A DNA stretch of 64,000 nt from Clostridium sp. BNL1100. Lineage in GTDB: Bacteria > Bacillota > Clostridia > Acetivibrionales > DSM-1351. The notes under the pieces were generated by a model. That model was not told where the DNA came from. It searched no databases and saw nothing but the letters and a program-made list of their open reading frames with translations. The translations under genes were made by a program, and so were the position numbers. This document shows positions 28,243-39,957 of this stretch, in pieces. Position 1 is the first letter of the stretch. The number at the start of each line of letters is the position of its first letter. The stretch lies in contig NC_016791.1 of assembly GCF_000244875.1 (NCBI RefSeq), positions 2,423,001-2,487,000 on the forward strand, given 5' to 3'.

Positions 28243-29631
28243 TTAAAATTCAAATTTATTTTCAAAATATGCCGCAAGATCTTCAATTTTGATTCTAACC
28301 TGTTGCATTGTATCTCTGTCTCTTATTGTAACACTCTTGTCTTCAAGTGAATCAAAATCAAAAGTAATACAATATGGTGTTCCTATTTCATCCTGTCTTC
28401 TGTATCTCTTACCTATGCTTCCTGTTTCATCATATTCACAGTGATATGTCTTAGTTAACATATGGTAAACCTTCTCTGCTTCTTCGCCCAATTTCTTTGA
28501 AAGCGGAAGAACAGCTATCTTTACAGGTGCTATAGCAGGATGGAATTTTAAAACAGTTCTTACATCACCCTCTGCAACTTCCTCTTCGTTATAAGCATCA
28601 CACAGGAAAGCCAGTGTAACTCTGTCAGCACCCAAAGACGGCTCTATACAATATGGAACATACTTCTCATTTGTAGTAGGGTCAAAGTATGACAAGTCAT
28701 CTTTTGCATGGGTCATGTGTTGTTTCAAGTCAAAGTCAGTTCTGTCTGCAATTCCCCAAAGCTCTCCCCAACCAAATGGGAAAAGGAACTCAATATCAGT
28801 AGTTGCATTACTGTAGTGTGAAAGTTCTTCCTTTTCGTGGTCACGAAGCTTCAGATTTTCCTTTGTCATATTCAGGCTTAGGAGCCAGTTATAACAGAAA
28901 TCCTTCCAATATTTAAACCATTCAAGGTCTTTTCCGGGTTCACAGAAGAATTCAAGTTCCATCTGTTCAAATTCTCTGGTTCTGAATGTAAAATTACCGG
29001 GTGTTATTTCATTTCTAAAAGACTTACCTATCTGTCCGATACCAAAAGGTATTTTTTTTCTGGTTGTACGCTGTACATTCTTGAAATTAACAAAAATACC
29101 TTGTGCAGTTTCCGGTCTCAAAAATATTTCAGCCTTTGAGTCTTCAGTAACACCTTGAAAAGTCTTGAACATAAGGTTGAACTTTCTGATTTCAGTGAAG
29201 TTTGCAGATCCACATCCAGGACATTTTACACCTTTATCCTTTATGTATTGCATTAATTCTTCATTTTTCAGACCATCAACTCTGAACTCAATATTATTTT
29301 CTGCATTCCAATCTTCAATAAGTTTATCTGCCCTATGACGTGTTTTACAATCCTTACAGTCAATTAAAGGATCACTGAAACCGCCTACGTGACCTGAAGC
29401 CACCCACACCTGAGGATTCATAAGTATTGCACAGTCAACTCCTACATTGTATGGACTTTCCTGTATAAATTTACGCCACCAGGCTTTTTTTACGTTATTT
29501 TTAAGCTCTACGCCAAGAGGACCGTAGTCCCATGCATTTGCCAATCCTCCGTATATATCGGAACCTGGGTAAACAAACCCTCGGTTTTTAGCTAATGCAA
29601 CTATTTTTTCCATTGTCTTTTCAGCTGCCAC
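28243..29631 (-). CDS. glyS: Glycyl-tRNA synthetase (single-chain alpha2 type)
   Basis: 462 residues, class II. It is the alpha2 form, not the two-subunit bacterial form: [23 protein letters not shown] opens the catalytic domain, [10 protein letters not shown] and the motif 2 region [25 protein letters not shown] follow, and [14 protein letters not shown] is motif 3. A cysteine-rich insertion ([16 protein letters not shown]) may hold zinc. The start is GTG at 29631 with GGGGG upstream; an ATG 18 bp further in is possible. It ends the yicC-remA-gmk-rpoZ-glyS gene run; no T-box leader is seen ahead of it. Confidence 0.96.
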   Translation of the reverse strand: MAAEKTMEKIVALAKNRGFVYPGSDIYGGLANAWDYGPLGVELKNNVKKAWWRKFIQESPYNVGVDCAILMNPQVWVASGHVGGFSDPLIDCKDCKTRHRADKLIEDWNAENNIEFRVDGLKNEELMQYIKDKGVKCPGCGSANFTEIRKFNLMFKTFQGVTEDSKAEIFLRPETAQGIFVNFKNVQRTTRKKIPFGIGQIGKSFRNEITPGNFTFRTREFEQMELEFFCEPGKDLEWFKYWKDFCYNWLLSLNMTKENLKLRDHEKEELSHYSNATTDIEFLFPFGWGELWGIADRTDFDLKQHMTHAKDDLSYFDPTTNEKYVPYCIEPSLGADRVTLAFLCDAYNEEEVAEGDVRTVLKFHPAIAPVKIAVLPLSKKLGEEAEKVYHMLTKTYHCEYDETGSIGKRYRRQDEIGTPYCITFDFDSLEDKSVTIRDRDTMQQVRIKIEDLAAYFENKFEF

Positions 29632-29644
29632 TTTACAACGCCCC

Positions 29645-29851
29645 CTATTTTATCCCGCTCTTTGTTCTAACATAAGTTATTTTATCCTCTGCTATCTCAT
29701 GTATAGCAATAGTAACTTCTTTATCGGAGTTAAACTTAGTCATCTTGCTTGATCCGTCTACTAATTGTCTTGCCCTTTTTGCAGCTTCAACTGCTAATGT
29801 GTACCTACTGTCAACTTTTTTCATCAATTCATTAATTGAAGGATAAATCAT
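29645..29851 (-). CDS. rpoZ: DNA-directed RNA polymerase omega subunit
   Basis: 68 residues, normal for omega. [30 protein letters not shown] contains the conserved helix and RY...AxRAR pattern. It assists folding and assembly of the beta' subunit. It lies directly after gmk, the usual Firmicute order. Confidence 0.93.
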   Translation of the reverse strand: MIYPSINELMKKVDSRYTLAVEAAKRARQLVDGSSKMTKFNSDKEVTIAIHEIAEDKITYVRTKSGIK

Positions 29852-29869
29852 TATATAATACCTCCCGTA

Positions 29870-30475
29870 TTACTTGAATAAACTTTCTATCATTTCAATA
29901 TTTCTGGATGGCTTTAACCGCTCGCTATCTAAAACCTTTTCTATATTCAAAACTGCTTCATCAACACTGTCATTTAAAATTAAATAGTCATATTTTGAAA
30001 CATATTTAATTTCGTTGGCAGCCTTTTGCAATCTTTTTTCTATAACGTCAGTACACTCTGTAGCTCTGCACTCTATTCTCCTTCTTAATTCATCAAAGGA
30101 CGGCGGCAGAATAAATATAAGTACGGAATCAGGGTACTTTTGCTTTATTTCAAGAGCCCCTTCAACGGTTATTTCCAATATTATGTCCATACCGTTTTCC
30201 ATGCAGGAATCAACATATGACTTTGGTGTTCCATAGTAATTGTCACAGTACTTATCCCACTCGATGAGGGCATCATTCTTTATCATATCCAAAAATTTGC
30301 TTTCTGAAACAAAGAAATAGCTCTGGCCCTCAATTTCACCTTCACGTGGTTTTCTGGTAGTAGCTGAAACAGAATACCTTACATTTTCCCTTTGAGACAA
30401 CAACTTTTTGCATACCGTACCCTTTCCTGTTCCTGAAGGTCCGGACACTACAACTAATAGGCCTTTTTGTTGCAT
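29870..30475 (-). CDS. gmk: Guanylate kinase
   Basis: 201 residues. P-loop VVSGPSGTGKGTVCKKL near residue 8, GMP-binding YSVSATTRKPREGEIEGQSYFFV, and the lid RRRIECRATE region are intact. It phosphorylates GMP to GDP. Position between remA and rpoZ is the normal Firmicute arrangement. Confidence 0.97.
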   Translation of the reverse strand: MQQKGLLVVVSGPSGTGKGTVCKKLLSQRENVRYSVSATTRKPREGEIEGQSYFFVSESKFLDMIKNDALIEWDKYCDNYYGTPKSYVDSCMENGMDIILEITVEGALEIKQKYPDSVLIFILPPSFDELRRRIECRATECTDVIEKRLQKAANEIKYVSKYDYLILNDSVDEAVLNIEKVLDSERLKPSRNIEMIESLFK

Positions 30476-30484
30476 GATTTCCTC

Positions 30485-30763
30485 CTACTCAGTAACTGAA
30501 TCTTCATCAGTTTCGTTGTCATCGTTGTCCTTGGTATTTAATCTGTGGGCTACTGTTTCAGGCTGTACCGCTGATAAAATTATATGGTCGCTGTCGGTAA
30601 TTATTACTGCTCTTGTTCTTCTTCCGTATGTTGCATCAATCAACATACCTCTGTCTCTTGCTTCCTGAATAATTCTTTTAATTGGTGCCGACTCCGGGCT
30701 TACAATTGCCACAAGTCTGTTAGCGGAAACAATATTCCCAAAGCCAATATTTATAAGCTTCAT
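30485..30763 (-). CDS. remA: RemA-family extracellular matrix regulator (DUF370)
   Basis: 92 residues. [31 protein letters not shown] with [36 protein letters not shown] is the conserved DUF370 core. In Bacillus RemA is a DNA-binding oligomer that activates matrix genes; the acidic tail after residue 80 ([11 protein letters not shown]) is longer than usual. It lies 10 bp upstream of gmk and 17 bp after yicC. Confidence 0.93.
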   Translation of the reverse strand: MKLINIGFGNIVSANRLVAIVSPESAPIKRIIQEARDRGMLIDATYGRRTRAVIITDSDHIILSAVQPETVAHRLNTKDNDDNETDEDSVTE

Positions 30764-30779
30764 ACGATCCTCCTGATAT

Positions 30780-31661
30780 CTATTCCATATTCTGAATTTG
30801 TTCTCTTATTTTTTCTGCTTCACTCTTTAATTCCAAAACGTTCTTAGTAATAATTATGTCATTTGATTTTGAACCGATTGTATTTATTTCCCTGTTTATT
30901 TCCTGAACCAAAAAGTCAAGCTTTCTTCCAATAGGCTGTTTCTTTATATTTAATATATCTCTTAACTGTGTTAAGTGACTTCCCAGTCTTACCAATTCCT
31001 CATCTATACCACACCTATCAGCAAATATTGCCACTTCCATTGCAATCCTGTTTTCATCTACTGTTTGCTGATTCAGCAATTCTTTTATCCTGTATTCCAG
31101 CTTTTGCTTATATTCAGTGACAACCTGAGGACTTCTTTGAGAAATATCTGATATAATGGTTTCCATATAATCAGCTTTCTGAAGTAGGCTGTTTCTTAAT
31201 TCATTTCCCTCTTTTTCTCTCATTTGGAGAAGCGAAGCTATTGCCAAGTCCAATGCTTTTTTAAGAACAGACCATAAATGTTCTTCATCATCTTCATTTT
31301 TCTCTATTCTTAAAACATCCGGAAAACGGGAAATAAGTGATACACTCAAGTCATCCTTCAAGCTATATTTTTCCTTGAGCTTTTCAACTGCCTGTATGTA
31401 AGCACTTGCCAGTGGCTCATCAAGTGTAACACTTCTGGAATTATCTGAGCGGTCTTCGAAGGATATAAATATATCTACTTTACCTCTAAAAAGGCTTTGA
31501 GAAGCTACTTCTCTGACTCTTTCCTCAAGATAACCAATCTGTCTCGGTAATTTTATATAAAAATCTATATAACGATGGTTTACAGTTTTTATTTCTACAG
31601 TAAATTCTTTGCCATTATCACTAAAGGTTCCTCTACCGAAACCTGTCATACTCCTAACCAT
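30780..31661 (-). CDS. yicC: YicC/YloC-family endoribonuclease
   Basis: 293 residues. The N-terminal RSMTGFGRG and [18 protein letters not shown], and the C-terminal [24 protein letters not shown] are the family signatures. YicC proteins are endoribonucleases linked to stationary-phase RNA turnover. First gene of the run with remA, gmk, rpoZ and glyS. A TATAAT lies about 65 bp upstream (near 31723), without a clear -35. Confidence 0.94.
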   Translation of the reverse strand: MVRSMTGFGRGTFSDNGKEFTVEIKTVNHRYIDFYIKLPRQIGYLEERVREVASQSLFRGKVDIFISFEDRSDNSRSVTLDEPLASAYIQAVEKLKEKYSLKDDLSVSLISRFPDVLRIEKNEDDEEHLWSVLKKALDLAIASLLQMREKEGNELRNSLLQKADYMETIISDISQRSPQVVTEYKQKLEYRIKELLNQQTVDENRIAMEVAIFADRCGIDEELVRLGSHLTQLRDILNIKKQPIGRKLDFLVQEINREINTIGSKSNDIIITKNVLELKSEAEKIREQIQNME

Positions 31662-31865
31662 ATATGCCTCCGGTAACTGGGATAAAATTTAACCCAAAAT
31701 ATAACTATTAATCCCGCTTAGTATTATAACACAAATTTGCAGAATTTAAAGGATAAATTACTACTTTTCATATATTTTTATCAATTTACTTCAATTTACT
31801 TATGTTTTTAATTTGTTGCAATATTTCCTAAAATAATGTGTTATTACTCAAATTTATAAAAAATA

Positions 31866-31890
31866 AAATGGAGGACATTATCCCCCATTT
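31866..31890 (-). terminator. Terminator of the heat-shock/cheY operon
   Basis: Minus strand AAATGGGGGA pairs with TCCTCCATTT (one internal G-T pair), 5-nt loop, then TTATTTTTT. Confidence 0.8.
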
Positions 31891-31907
31891 ATATAATAGA
31901 CATATTA

Positions 31908-32279
31908 TCAGAGATTTATAACATTTTCAATTGCTTGTTGAACCCTGGTTTTATCAAAGGGTTTAACAATAAAATCTTTAGCTCCCATTTTTATTGCATC
32001 TATTACCATAGCCTGCTGCCCCATTGCCGAAACCATTATTATCTTGGTAGCAGGGCTTACTTCCAATATTTCCTTGATTGCCATAATTCCATCCATCTCC
32101 GGCATTGTGATGTCAAGAGTCATTATATCAGGTTGATTGCGCTTTGCCTGTTCTATAGCTTCTCGGCCATTGGCACCTTCACCCACTACATGATAGTTTA
32201 TATTTTCTTCAATCATTCTTTTTATTAAGGTTCTCATAAATACTGCATCGTCAACAACAACAAATTTAAGTTCTCCCAT
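31908..32279 (-). CDS. CheY-like single-domain response regulator
   Basis: 123 residues, receiver domain only. Acid pocket FVVVDDAVFMRTLIK, phospho-acceptor Asp in DIMTLDITMPEMDG, Thr/Ser in IIMVSAMGQ and Lys in FIVKPFD are all present. Likely a chemotaxis-type or relay receiver. The ATG at 32279 has AGGAG 9 nt upstream; the ATG at 32288 abuts that site. It overlaps the rsmE stop and is the last gene of the hrcA operon. No kinase or CheZ/CheC gene is in the window, so the partner is unknown. Confidence 0.9.
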   Translation of the reverse strand: MGELKFVVVDDAVFMRTLIKRMIEENINYHVVGEGANGREAIEQAKRNQPDIMTLDITMPEMDGIMAIKEILEVSPATKIIMVSAMGQQAMVIDAIKMGAKDFIVKPFDKTRVQQAIENVINL

Positions 32280-33018
32280 TAGACACATCTCCTAATTCAT
32301 ACATCAAAAGTGATAAAGCTACCATTCCGGCAGTTTCCGTGCGTAGGATTCTTGGCCCCAGAGATATCTTCTTAACCCCTCTGTCTTCTGCCAGTTGAAC
32401 TTCTTTTTCTTCAAACCCGCCTTCAGGACCAATGATAATACTTCCACTGGTAATTCCTTCATAACGGGGTACAATATTTTTAAGCCCAACCGCACTTTCC
32501 TTTTCATAAGGTATAACTGCCAGTTCAGCTTGAGATGCCATTTCAACAGCCTCTTTAAAGGTTATGGGATAGAGAATATTGGGAATCGTTCCCCTATTAC
32601 ACTGCTTTGCTGCCTCTCTTGCTATCTTTTGCCATCTCGCAAGCTTATTTTTAGCATCCTTATCAGTATTTATCCTTGAAACGCAACGTTCTGTAATTAC
32701 AGGAACTATTTCCCATACTCCAAGTTCAACACATTTCTGTATAATTAACTCCATCTTGTCCGACTTTGGCAAGCCCTGAAACAAGGTAACTTTTAATGGC
32801 GATTCTGTAAAATTTTTATTTACATCTGTTATTACACACGAAATTGAACTATCATTTATTTTTTCTATTTCAGCCGTGTAGTCAAATCCTCCACAGCACA
32901 CAGTTACTTCGTCCTTTATCTGAGCCCTTAGCACTTTTTTTAAATGCTGAAAATCTTCACCGATAATGTTAATTCTGCCATTAGCTATTTGAGCTTCTTC
33001 TACAAAGTATCTGGACAT
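32266..33018 (-). CDS. rsmE: 16S rRNA m3U1498 methyltransferase
   Basis: 250 residues, SPOUT fold. The SAM knot carries IIGPEGGFEEKEVQLAE and SLGPRILRTETAGMVALSLLMY, which are diagnostic. The N-terminal PUA-like domain contains HLKKVLRAQIKDEV. It overlaps prmA by 19 bases and the cheY-like gene at its other end, so the genes are tightly coupled. Confidence 0.95.
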   Translation of the reverse strand: MSRYFVEEAQIANGRINIIGEDFQHLKKVLRAQIKDEVTVCCGGFDYTAEIEKINDSSISCVITDVNKNFTESPLKVTLFQGLPKSDKMELIIQKCVELGVWEIVPVITERCVSRINTDKDAKNKLARWQKIAREAAKQCNRGTIPNILYPITFKEAVEMASQAELAVIPYEKESAVGLKNIVPRYEGITSGSIIIGPEGGFEEKEVQLAEDRGVKKISLGPRILRTETAGMVALSLLMYELGDVSNGRT

Positions 33019-33950
33019 TTAAACACCATTGCCACCCATTCTCCCATTTCAAGGGTTTCTATCCGTGACATCCCGTTTTTTTCACACGTATCTATTACTT
33101 CTTGTTTTCTTTCTTTGATAATACCTGAAGTAATAAACAAAGATTCCTTTTTTAAATAATAAGGTATTAGCGAGGACAAGTCAATAATTACATTTGCTAT
33201 TATATTAGCTACTATTATATCGTATTTATGATCTTCCTGCTTCAAATCAGACAATATAGCCTTATATGCCGATACTTTTGATATTTCCTGATTCAGCTCG
33301 ATATTTTCCTTGGCAACTTTTACAGCAACTTCATCTATATCAATAGCTTCAACTGTTTTTGCACCAAGTTTCGCTGCTATTATTGAAAGGATACCCGTAC
33401 CACAGCCGATATCAAGGACCTGTGTGTTATCCTTCATGTACTTATCAAGCAATATAGAACACATCTGTGTTGTTTCATGTGTCCCTGTTCCAAAGGCCAT
33501 TCCGGGGTCCATTTGTATTATTATTTCATCACCTTTGGGACTATAATCTTCCCAAGTTGGTTTTATTACTATTCTATCTGTAAGCTGAAGGGGTTTATAG
33601 TACTTTTTCCAAGCTGTAGACCAATCCTCATCATCTACTTCGCCGTATCCCTCAAGACCTTTTCCAATATTTAAAAATTGGGAAATATTTCCCAATCCAT
33701 CATTTATTTTCTTTAATAGCTCGTCTATATTATTTCCGCTCTGGAAATATGCCTGTATAATAACGTCCTCACCTAATGATTCAAGGAATTCATCATCTGC
33801 ATAGTCCAGAGTATTTGGCTTTAATATTTCTTTTTTTATATCAAAAGGGTCCTTGATAGCCACGCCTCCGGCACCCATTGTAGTAAGCATTTCAGAAACC
33901 GCATCACTTGCTTCGTCAGTAGTACTTACACGTATTTCATACCATTTCAT
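33000..33950 (-). CDS. prmA: Ribosomal protein L11 methyltransferase
   Basis: 316 residues. SAM motif I QVLDIGCGTGILSIIAAKLGA, motif II VEAIDIDEVAVKVAKENIELN and DIIVANIIANVIIDL (NxIxN type) match PrmA; GMAFGTGTHETTQMC precedes them. It trimethylates L11. It follows dnaJ by 38 bp, the usual Firmicute order. Confidence 0.96.
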   Translation of the reverse strand: MKWYEIRVSTTDEASDAVSEMLTTMGAGGVAIKDPFDIKKEILKPNTLDYADDEFLESLGEDVIIQAYFQSGNNIDELLKKINDGLGNISQFLNIGKGLEGYGEVDDEDWSTAWKKYYKPLQLTDRIVIKPTWEDYSPKGDEIIIQMDPGMAFGTGTHETTQMCSILLDKYMKDNTQVLDIGCGTGILSIIAAKLGAKTVEAIDIDEVAVKVAKENIELNQEISKVSAYKAILSDLKQEDHKYDIIVANIIANVIIDLSSLIPYYLKKESLFITSGIIKERKQEVIDTCEKNGMSRIETLEMGEWVAMVFKCPDTL

Positions 33951-33988
33951 ATTATTCCGTTTGCCTCCATGAGCAGTAAAATTCTTAA

Positions 33989-35128
33989 TTATTTAAACGC
34001 ATCCTTCATTTTGTCAAAAAAGCCTTTTCTCTGCTCGTGGGATTCATCGTCACTGATTTCAGCAAATTCCCTCAGCAATGCTTTTTGTTTGTCATTGAGT
34101 TTTTTCGGAACTTCAATATTTACCTTAACATACTGGTCTCCACGTCCATTCCCTCTCAAATAAGGGATTCCCTTGCCCTTTAATCTGAAAACAGAGCCTG
34201 TTTGAGTTCCTTCCGGTACGGTATATTTAACTTTTCCGTCAAGGGTAGGTACTTCTAATTCAGCACCTAATGCTGCCTGTGTAAATGTAATGGGTACATC
34301 ACATACAACATTATTTCCCTGTCTTGAGAATAACGGATGAGGCTTTACACGGATGTTAACATACAAATCTCCGTTTGGGCCACCTTTTAATCCCGGGTCT
34401 CCACCACCTCTTAATGAAATGGTCTGGCCGTCATCAATTCCCGCAGGAATATCTATTTTTATTTTCTTTGTACTCCTCAGTCTGCCTTTTCCGTTACAAG
34501 CAGGACAAGGCTCTGTAATAATCTTTCCTTCACCTTTACATGCATCACATGTTTTAGTGTTTATAAATTGCCCGAATGGTGTGTTTTGTTTTACCTGAAC
34601 CTGCCCTGTTCCGTTACAATGACTACAGGTTGTTACATTACTTCCGGGTTTGGCTCCTGATCCGGTACATTTTGAACATAATTCCATTTTGCTTACATTT
34701 ATTTCCCGTTCAATACCAAAGGCAGCTTCTTCGAAGCTGATCTCCATAGAGTATTTAATGTCAGCACCCTTTTGAGGACCTCTTCTTGTTTTGCTTCTTC
34801 CTCCAAAGCCTGAGCCTCCAAAGAAAGTTTCAAATATATCTCCGATTCCTCCAAAGTCAAAATCAGAAGAGAAACCTCCTGCACCGCCAAATCCGTTAGG
34901 GTCTGTTCCAGCATGACCGAACTGGTCGTACCTGCCCCGTTTCTGAGAATCACTAAGAATCTCATAGGCTTCATTTACCTCTTTGAACTTTGCTTCTGCA
35001 GTCTTATCTCCTGGATTGACGTCCGGGTGGTACTTTTTTGCAAGATTTCTATATGCTTTTTTTAGTTCAGCATCAGAAGCGTTTCTCTCAACGCCCAATA
35101 CTTCGTAATAATCTCTTTTTTCTGCCAT
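33989..35128 (-). CDS. dnaJ: Chaperone DnaJ
   Basis: 379 residues. J domain with the HPD motif ([11 protein letters not shown]), a G/F-rich linker ([14 protein letters not shown]), four zinc-finger repeats ([32 protein letters not shown]) and a C-terminal substrate domain. Stimulates DnaK ATPase. The ATG at 35128 follows GGGAG; the longer frame to 35167 adds an N-terminal tail atypical for DnaJ. The gap to dnaK holds a hairpin and a tandem repeat. Confidence 0.97.
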   Translation of the reverse strand: MAEKRDYYEVLGVERNASDAELKKAYRNLAKKYHPDVNPGDKTAEAKFKEVNEAYEILSDSQKRGRYDQFGHAGTDPNGFGGAGGFSSDFDFGGIGDIFETFFGGSGFGGRSKTRRGPQKGADIKYSMEISFEEAAFGIEREINVSKMELCSKCTGSGAKPGSNVTTCSHCNGTGQVQVKQNTPFGQFINTKTCDACKGEGKIITEPCPACNGKGRLRSTKKIKIDIPAGIDDGQTISLRGGGDPGLKGGPNGDLYVNIRVKPHPLFSRQGNNVVCDVPITFTQAALGAELEVPTLDGKVKYTVPEGTQTGSVFRLKGKGIPYLRGNGRGDQYVKVNIEVPKKLNDKQKALLREFAEISDDESHEQRKGFFDKMKDAFK

Positions 35129-35220
35129 CCAATTCAACTCCCGTCTCATTACACAGCAAACCAGCAACCTAAAATAAGCCAGAGCTGTATTATGTAAGCT
35201 TTGGCGTTTATAAAAACCTT

Positions 35221-35252
35221 ATGCTGTTAATGCTGTTAATGCTGTTAATGCT
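35221..35252. repeat. Tandem 9-bp repeat between dnaK and dnaJ
   Basis: Three full copies and a partial fourth of ATGCTGTTA in direct repeat, directly beside the stem-loop at 35252-35276. Confidence 0.9.
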
Positions 35253-35276
35253 ATAGGGGCTTTTTAAGCCCCTATA
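35252..35276 (-). promoter_or_regulatory. Stem-loop after dnaK
   Basis: An 11-bp stem TATAGGGGCTT / AAGCCCCTATA with a 3-nt loop, 14 bp past the dnaK stop. No T-run follows on the operon strand, so it is more likely an mRNA processing or stabilising element than a full terminator. Confidence 0.6.
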
Positions 35277-35289
35277 CATTATTATATAT

Positions 35290-37197
<1,908 letters not shown>

Positions 37198-37794
37198 TTA
37201 GTTTACTACCTTTACCATACTATGTCTGATTACTTTACCCTTCATTGTATAACCCTTCTGAAATTCTTCAACCACAATATTTTCACCGATTTCATCATCT
37301 GTTACATGCATTACGGCATTATGGAGTTCTGGGTCAAAAGAATTATTGACCGCCTCTATTGCTTCAACTCCTAGTTTGTCGAGACAATCCTTCAACTGTC
37401 TCATAACCATTTCAACGCCTTCCTTCAATGGACTATTTTCAATGTTTTCTGCGGCTTTTAAGGCTCTTTCGAGGTTATCTACTACCGGAAGGAAGGTATT
37501 TACAGTGTCTATTGCTATATCAAGGCTAAGGGCTTCCTTTTCCTTGATTGTTCTTTTTTTATAGTTGTCAAACTCGGCTGCTGTACGCTGAACCATATTT
37601 TTGAAATCTTCACATTGTTTTGCCTTTTCTTCCAACTTTGATTTTAGTTCCTCAATCTCCGTACTTACTGCTTCGTCACCCTTCACATCAGCAGTCCCTG
37701 ATACCTCCGGATTTTCTGCTCCTTTGTTGATTTCTTCAGCATTCATTTCATTAGTGTTTTCGTTTTCATCCTTAGGATGTTTTTCTTTTTTCAT
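37198..37794 (-). CDS. grpE: Nucleotide exchange factor GrpE
   Basis: 198 residues. A charged N-terminal region (about 1-60), a long coiled coil with DNYKKRTIKEKEA, and the C-terminal VEAVNNSFDPELHNAVMHV...VVEEFQKGYTMKGKVIRHSMVKV beta-domain signature. Releases ADP from DnaK. The gene lies 27 bp after hrcA. Confidence 0.96.
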   Translation of the reverse strand: MKKEKHPKDENENTNEMNAEEINKGAENPEVSGTADVKGDEAVSTEIEELKSKLEEKAKQCEDFKNMVQRTAAEFDNYKKRTIKEKEALSLDIAIDTVNTFLPVVDNLERALKAAENIENSPLKEGVEMVMRQLKDCLDKLGVEAIEAVNNSFDPELHNAVMHVTDDEIGENIVVEEFQKGYTMKGKVIRHSMVKVVN

Positions 37795-37821
37795 TACCTG
37801 AATACTACCTCCTTATTTATA

Positions 37822-38868
37822 CTATCCATTATCCAGGAGTTTAAGAATCTCCTGATTGATTTTATTCCTTATATAATTCATAGATGACACAACCTTTGAA
37901 TACTCCATTCGGGTTGGCCCGATAATGCCTATTGTTCCTATTACATGATTACCTACACTATAGGATGCAGTAACCAAACTGCAATCCTTTATACCTTCTA
38001 TAGCATTCTCATTTCCTATGTGAATAATTATCTCATTATTTTTATTTGAATTATTTGTAAGAAGGTCAGATACAAATTTCTTTTCATCTAATATATTCAA
38101 AAACTCCTTGGCCTTATCAACTTCCTTAAACTCCGGAAAATTCAGAATATTTGTAGCTCCTTCAAGATATACTTCCGGCTTATCAATGGTCTTAATCAAA
38201 TCCTCTATTCCGTCGAGGATAGGTTTAATTAATCCATAAGGCAATGAATTCAGTTTTTCAAACTTTTCATTTAATATGTCCGATTTTAGCATTTCCAAAG
38301 TAAAACCTTTTAACTGCTCGTTTAGCATATTTGAAATCTGAATTAAGAAATCGGGCGTAACACTTTCAGGAATTCTTATCAGATTATTTCTTACAACGTT
38401 AGCATCTGTAACAATAATTACCAATGCTTTCCCAGGCTCTATAGGTACCACCTGAACAGCTTTTAATACACTCTGTTTCATATGAGGGGTTATCGCCATA
38501 GAAGTATATTTGGTAAACCTGGACATAACCGCTGATGCATTCCTTATAAGCTGGCTGAGTTCATTTATCCGAATGTTCATATCACTTCGGATTTTCTCTA
38601 TTTCACTATCTGTTAATTCATTTATCTTCATCAGCTGATCAACATAAAGCCTGTACCCTTTATCGGAAGGAACTCTGCCTGCCGATGTGTATGGCTGCTC
38701 CAAAAGCCCCATTTCTTCAAGATCAGCCATTTCATTTCTAATTGTAGCCGAGCTTAAACCAAGTTCATGCTTCTTGGCAATAGTTCTGGAACCTACAGGT
38801 TCAGCAGAGTATATATAATCATCTATAATTGCTTGTAGTATTTTCAATTTTCTATCGTCAAGTAGCAT
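37822..38868 (-). CDS. hrcA: Heat-inducible transcription repressor HrcA
   Basis: 348 residues. Winged helix LDDRKLKILQAIIDDYIYSAEPVGSRTI and ATIRNEMADLEEMGLLEQPYTSAGRVPSDKGYRLYVD at the N-terminus, then a GAF-like domain ending GTIGIIGPTRMEYSKVVSSMNYI. It represses the operon by binding CIRCE, with GroE as the usual modulator. The ATG at 38868 has GAGGGG upstream; the longer frame to 38892 would start inside the CIRCE arm. Confidence 0.96.
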   Translation of the reverse strand: MLLDDRKLKILQAIIDDYIYSAEPVGSRTIAKKHELGLSSATIRNEMADLEEMGLLEQPYTSAGRVPSDKGYRLYVDQLMKINELTDSEIEKIRSDMNIRINELSQLIRNASAVMSRFTKYTSMAITPHMKQSVLKAVQVVPIEPGKALVIIVTDANVVRNNLIRIPESVTPDFLIQISNMLNEQLKGFTLEMLKSDILNEKFEKLNSLPYGLIKPILDGIEDLIKTIDKPEVYLEGATNILNFPEFKEVDKAKEFLNILDEKKFVSDLLTNNSNKNNEIIIHIGNENAIEGIKDCSLVTASYSVGNHVIGTIGIIGPTRMEYSKVVSSMNYIRNKINQEILKLLDNG

Positions 38869-38885
38869 TATAATCACCCCTCTTG

Positions 38886-38912
38886 TTAGCACTCTTTAAT
38901 GTTGAGTGCTAA
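38886..38912. promoter_or_regulatory. CIRCE operator
   Basis: TTAGCACTC, 9-bp spacer, GAGTGCTAA: a perfect match to the HrcA operator, 18 bp before the hrcA start and just downstream of the -10. Confidence 0.97.
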
Positions 38913-38922
38913 TTATATACTA

Positions 38923-38951
38923 AAAATAACATTAGCATATTTGTTTGTCAA
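38923..38951 (-). promoter_or_regulatory. Sigma-A promoter of the hrcA operon
   Basis: Minus strand TTGACA (38946-38951), 17-bp spacer, TATTTT (38923-38928). Transcription would begin just before or within CIRCE. Confidence 0.8.
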
Positions 38952-39060
38952 GTATTTTTCTTGTAATATTCGGTAATAAATTATAAAATCTAAAAGACCC
39001 TGCACAGAATAAATATACATTCCGATACAAGGTCTTTTTTAGTATTTCAAATAGTTATTT

Positions 39061-39930
39061 TTAAATTCCGCCGCTCATTTGTTTGTAGTATTCTGCACAA
39101 GCATACTTTCCTGATTTTTCACGATATATTTCAAAGAAAAATACAATTGTTATAAATTCGGCAAGATATGATACTATGGACGATACAGCTCCTCCAATAA
39201 TAGGAATCCATCCTACCACCAATCCTAATATTGATCCGGCAATTGTTCCAATTATAGTAATAAGGATAGTGGTACCTAAAATTGTCCAGAAATTACCTGA
39301 AACATAACGGAATGATTTTTTCAACCCTGTCAGTATATCTGAATCTTCTACACAAACTGATGTAAACCACAGTGAAGTGTATACACCAAGCGCTACACAA
39401 GCAACTATGAAAGCCAAAGTAAACAGTACCATCAATATTGCACCTGCAACATTTGAAACCACTGTTATTACTACCACTGCAATTGCAACAAGTATTAAAT
39501 AAGCAACTATCATTCCTATCCAAAGAGCAATTTTTAATAATCCGTAGAGTACAAATCTTCCGATATACTTTGTCATGGAAGATGTCATATCACTAAGAGT
39601 TGAAGTACCTGTCTCATACTTTTTATTTATCATTCCGTATGTTGCAGGATAAACCAGAATAGATAAAACCAGAGTCAAAACTGTTGAAATTATCATACTT
39701 ATAATCATTGCAGGCCCATACAAGCTGAGGAACATATGGTACGATGGAATAAATTGCCCACTATTGTCCATCATCTGTTCAAATATCTGTTCAAAATTCT
39801 TAATATTAAATAAAAATCCTAAGGATCCCACACCCATGATCATACTCGGTATTGCCATAGCTATTAGCAATGGAATCGTTATTATAAAGTTCTTAAACGT
39901 AAACTTAAATGCGTTTTCAAGGTATCTCAT
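39061..39930 (-). CDS. Polytopic membrane protein of unknown function
   Basis: 289 residues with about six long hydrophobic segments, glycine- and alanine-rich, including VLYGLLKIALWIGMIVAYLIL and a GTIAGSILGLVVG helix. The layout (N-terminal MRYLENAFKFTFKN, soluble loop with VEDSDILTGLKKSFRYVSGNFW) resembles DUF4013-like and 'YckC/DUF975' membrane families of Firmicutes, but I cannot assign it firmly. No catalytic motif seen. It precedes nothing on its strand before hrcA's region and follows an aminotransferase gene by 27 bp. A weak hairpin at about 38993-39040 (AAAGACC/GGTCTTT with a long loop) may be its terminator. Confidence 0.8.
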   Translation of the reverse strand: MRYLENAFKFTFKNFIITIPLLIAMAIPSMIMGVGSLGFLFNIKNFEQIFEQMMDNSGQFIPSYHMFLSLYGPAMIISMIISTVLTLVLSILVYPATYGMINKKYETGTSTLSDMTSSMTKYIGRFVLYGLLKIALWIGMIVAYLILVAIAVVVITVVSNVAGAILMVLFTLAFIVACVALGVYTSLWFTSVCVEDSDILTGLKKSFRYVSGNFWTILGTTILITIIGTIAGSILGLVVGWIPIIGGAVSSIVSYLAEFITIVFFFEIYREKSGKYACAEYYKQMSGGI

Positions 39931-39957
39931 ACCTAACCTCCCAATTAATATATTCTT

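Noticed and set aside
28243-29900. A T-box leader for glyS
   Set aside because: glyS is inside a gene run with short gaps (13-20 bp); there is no room for a T-box and no specifier-like structure.
35252-35276. Terminator after dnaK
   Set aside because: The hairpin is strong but has no T-run on the operon strand, so I list it as a regulatory stem-loop.
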